From Gammaproteobacteria bacterium UBA7376 (GTDB lineage Bacteria > Pseudomonadota > Gammaproteobacteria > Pseudomonadales > Azotimanducaceae): a stretch of DNA of 7,925 nt. The notes below the pieces were generated by a model. It saw only the letters and a list, made by a program, of their open reading frames with translations, was not told the origin of the DNA and made no database searches. The stretch spans positions 3,627-11,551 of the forward strand of contig DKNY01000063.1 of NCBI GenBank assembly GCA_002470275.1. Reading direction: 5' to 3'. A program made the translations under genes and the position numbers. This document shows, piece after piece, positions 6,738 through 7,925 of the stretch. How positions within the stretch are numbered: the first letter of the stretch is position 1; every line of letters begins with the position of its first letter.

Positions 6738-7776
6738 GGCAGCAGGATTGACCAATACCGGGAGCAGAGGCTGGCTGGTCACCGTTTTGTTTTCGTGTTG
6801 GTTAATGGTGCAAGCCGTCGCCGCACAAGGAGATACGGTATCCATGCTCAACGGTGATCAGCTATCGGGCAAGGTTGATGGGATTAGCGGCACGCGCATC
6901 ATCCTAGAAACCCCGTACGCCGGCCGAGTTCTGGTGGACGTTGAACAGGTGCAAAGCCTTGCCTCGGATGAGGCCTTCGTGGTCCGGTTGAGTAATGCCA
7001 CGATGGTGGGCAACTTCGATGAAGTTGATGGTCGTCAGGGTTTGGTCACCTCAGAGGGTTTCAAGACTATTCAGCTCGTTAAGGTGCGGTCAGCCTCTCA
7101 GCGCAGAATTGCCATGCCGGAGTTCATGTCGGCCTGGACTTCCCGGGTGGATTTGGCCGTTTCCTCTTCAGACGGTAACTCCATTGCCCAAACCTTCAAC
7201 ACGCTGATTGAATCCGACCTCAAGAGCCAGTATGCCGCGCATAACATGACCGCCATCATCGCCCGCGAGGAAGGCGACGAAACGGCAACAAAAGATTTGA
7301 TCGACCTGGACTATGGCTATAAGCGTTTTTTTTCCGACCGATGGTTTGGATCATCGAATGTGGAATATTTTCAGGATGGGTTAAAGGAGATTGACTATCG
7401 CATCTCCATGGGCGTAGGTATGGGCTATCAGTTCATCGACAACAGCTTTGGGTCCCTGTCTAGCGAGGTAGGTATCAGTTCTGTACAGGAAGAAGTGACG
7501 GGGGTGCGCCAACACAACCCTGCAGCGCGCTGGGCGCTGGACTTTAACCGTTACCTTTTTGCCAAGCGCATAGAAGTTTTTCATCGTCAATCATTTCTCT
7601 ATATCTCGGAAGAGGATCGCGGGGAGGTAATTTCTTCCTCTACGGGGCTTCGCTATGCCTTGAATGAGCGAATCGACACGTCATTTCGTGTTGATATGAA
7701 TTACGAGGCCAATCCTGCGCCGGGCAAGTTTAGGCTGGATACCACCTATAGCCTCGGTTTAGGGGTTCGCTTTTAG
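6730..7776 (+). CDS. DUF481 (YdiY-like) outer-membrane beta-barrel protein
   Basis: A 348-residue exported protein resembling the DUF481 family, which includes E. coli YdiY, a putative salt-induced outer-membrane protein. A signal peptide spans residues 1-32 (Arg13, hydrophobic core 15-28, likely cleavage at AVAA/QG). Residues about 35-125 form a small beta domain starting TVSMLNGDQLSGKV. From Trp136 on, alternating amphipathic strands form the barrel, ending in SLGLGVRF with the C-terminal Phe typical of BAM-inserted proteins. Cys23 sits in LFSC inside the hydrophobic core; a lipoprotein is less likely because the later AVAA site and barrel fold fit better. The start is GTG at 6730, with GGGAGG at 6718-6723 spaced 6 bases. 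It overlaps the ATPase stop by 8 bases. In-frame codons further upstream (to 6580) lie deep in the ATPase gene and are rejected. Confidence 0.87.
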   Translation: MNKAAGLTNTGSRGWLVTVLFSCWLMVQAVAAQGDTVSMLNGDQLSGKVDGISGTRIILETPYAGRVLVDVEQVQSLASDEAFVVRLSNATMVGNFDEVDGRQGLVTSEGFKTIQLVKVRSASQRRIAMPEFMSAWTSRVDLAVSSSDGNSIAQTFNTLIESDLKSQYAAHNMTAIIAREEGDETATKDLIDLDYGYKRFFSDRWFGSSNVEYFQDGLKEIDYRISMGVGMGYQFIDNSFGSLSSEVGISSVQEEVTGVRQHNPAARWALDFNRYLFAKRIEVFHRQSFLYISEEDRGEVISSSTGLRYALNERIDTSFRVDMNYEANPAPGKFRLDTTYSLGLGVRF

Positions 7777-7784
7777 AAGCGCTA

Positions 7785-7813
7785 TTGACTGAGGCGGTAA
7801 CCATTCATAGAAT
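7785..7813 (+). promoter_or_regulatory. Near-consensus sigma-70 promoter for tRNA-Glu, stringent-type discriminator
   Basis: TTGACT at 7785-7790 and TAGAAT at 7808-7813 are separated by exactly 17 bases, each differing from consensus at one position. The following GCGCGGC at 7814-7820 is a GC-rich discriminator of the kind found at stable-RNA promoters controlled by ppGpp/DksA. Initiation would fall near 7820, about 48 bases before the mature tRNA. The promoter begins only 9 bases after the DUF481 stop codon. Confidence 0.82.
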
Positions 7814-7844
7814 GCGCGGCTTCTTGGCGTTGGCACGCACTGCG

Positions 7845-7858
7845 CGTCGCCGGCGACG
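7845..7858. repeat. Perfect 14-base palindrome in the pre-tRNA leader
   Basis: CGTCGCCGGCGACG is exactly its own reverse complement and lies between the predicted start of transcription and tRNA position 1. In RNA it could fold into a 5-bp stem with a CCGG loop ending 9 bases before the mature 5' end. It may affect 5' processing of the precursor or bind a protein as DNA; either role is inference. Confidence 0.55.
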
Positions 7859-7867
7859 AAGGACTTA

Positions 7868-7925
<58 letters not shown>

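Overview
The window looks like chromosomal DNA of a moderately GC-rich, probably marine gammaproteobacterium. This rests on gene content and protein style (PdxH, an FkpA/Mip-like lipoprotein, a DUF815 ATPase, a YdiY/DUF481-type outer-membrane protein, a typical gammaproteobacterial tRNA-Glu); no database comparison was possible. I recognise no mobile element, CRISPR array, phage gene or toxin-antitoxin pair, and composition looks uniform. It reads as an ordinary housekeeping/accessory stretch.

Layout: (1) Positions 1-181 hold a possible C-terminal tail of a gene cut by the window edge, then a leader with a small hairpin. (2) Positions 182-2866, plus strand: an FKBP-type prolyl isomerase lipoprotein, an MFS transporter starting at TTG, and pdxH (pyridoxamine 5'-phosphate oxidase), separated by short gaps of just under 60 bases. 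(3) Positions 2873-5282, minus strand: a three-gene set read from right to left, namely a NUDT19-type NUDIX hydrolase, a crotonase-fold enoyl-CoA hydratase/isomerase and a cysteine-rich lipoprotein of unknown function. Its end meets the end of pdxH with only 6 bases between them. (4) Positions 5283-5446 are a divergent intergenic region with a 16-base near-palindrome. (5) Positions 5447-7776, plus strand: a tightly packed trio of a small membrane-anchored protein, a DUF815 P-loop ATPase (TTG start, 1 base after the previous stop) and a DUF481 outer-membrane beta-barrel (GTG start, overlapping the ATPase gene by 8 bases). (6) Positions 7785-7925: a near-consensus sigma-70 promoter with a GC-rich discriminator, a palindromic leader and the first 58 bases of tRNA-Glu(UUC), cut by the window end.

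Functionally, the NUDIX and crotonase genes may share an acyl-CoA theme. PdxH supplies pyridoxal phosphate, and the FKBP lipoprotein would fold or protect envelope proteins. The small membrane protein, DUF815 and DUF481 trio is the least understood part and the best candidate for an uncharacterised functional unit, though the sequence alone does not reveal a mechanism. Three of the eight complete protein genes are called with non-ATG starts.
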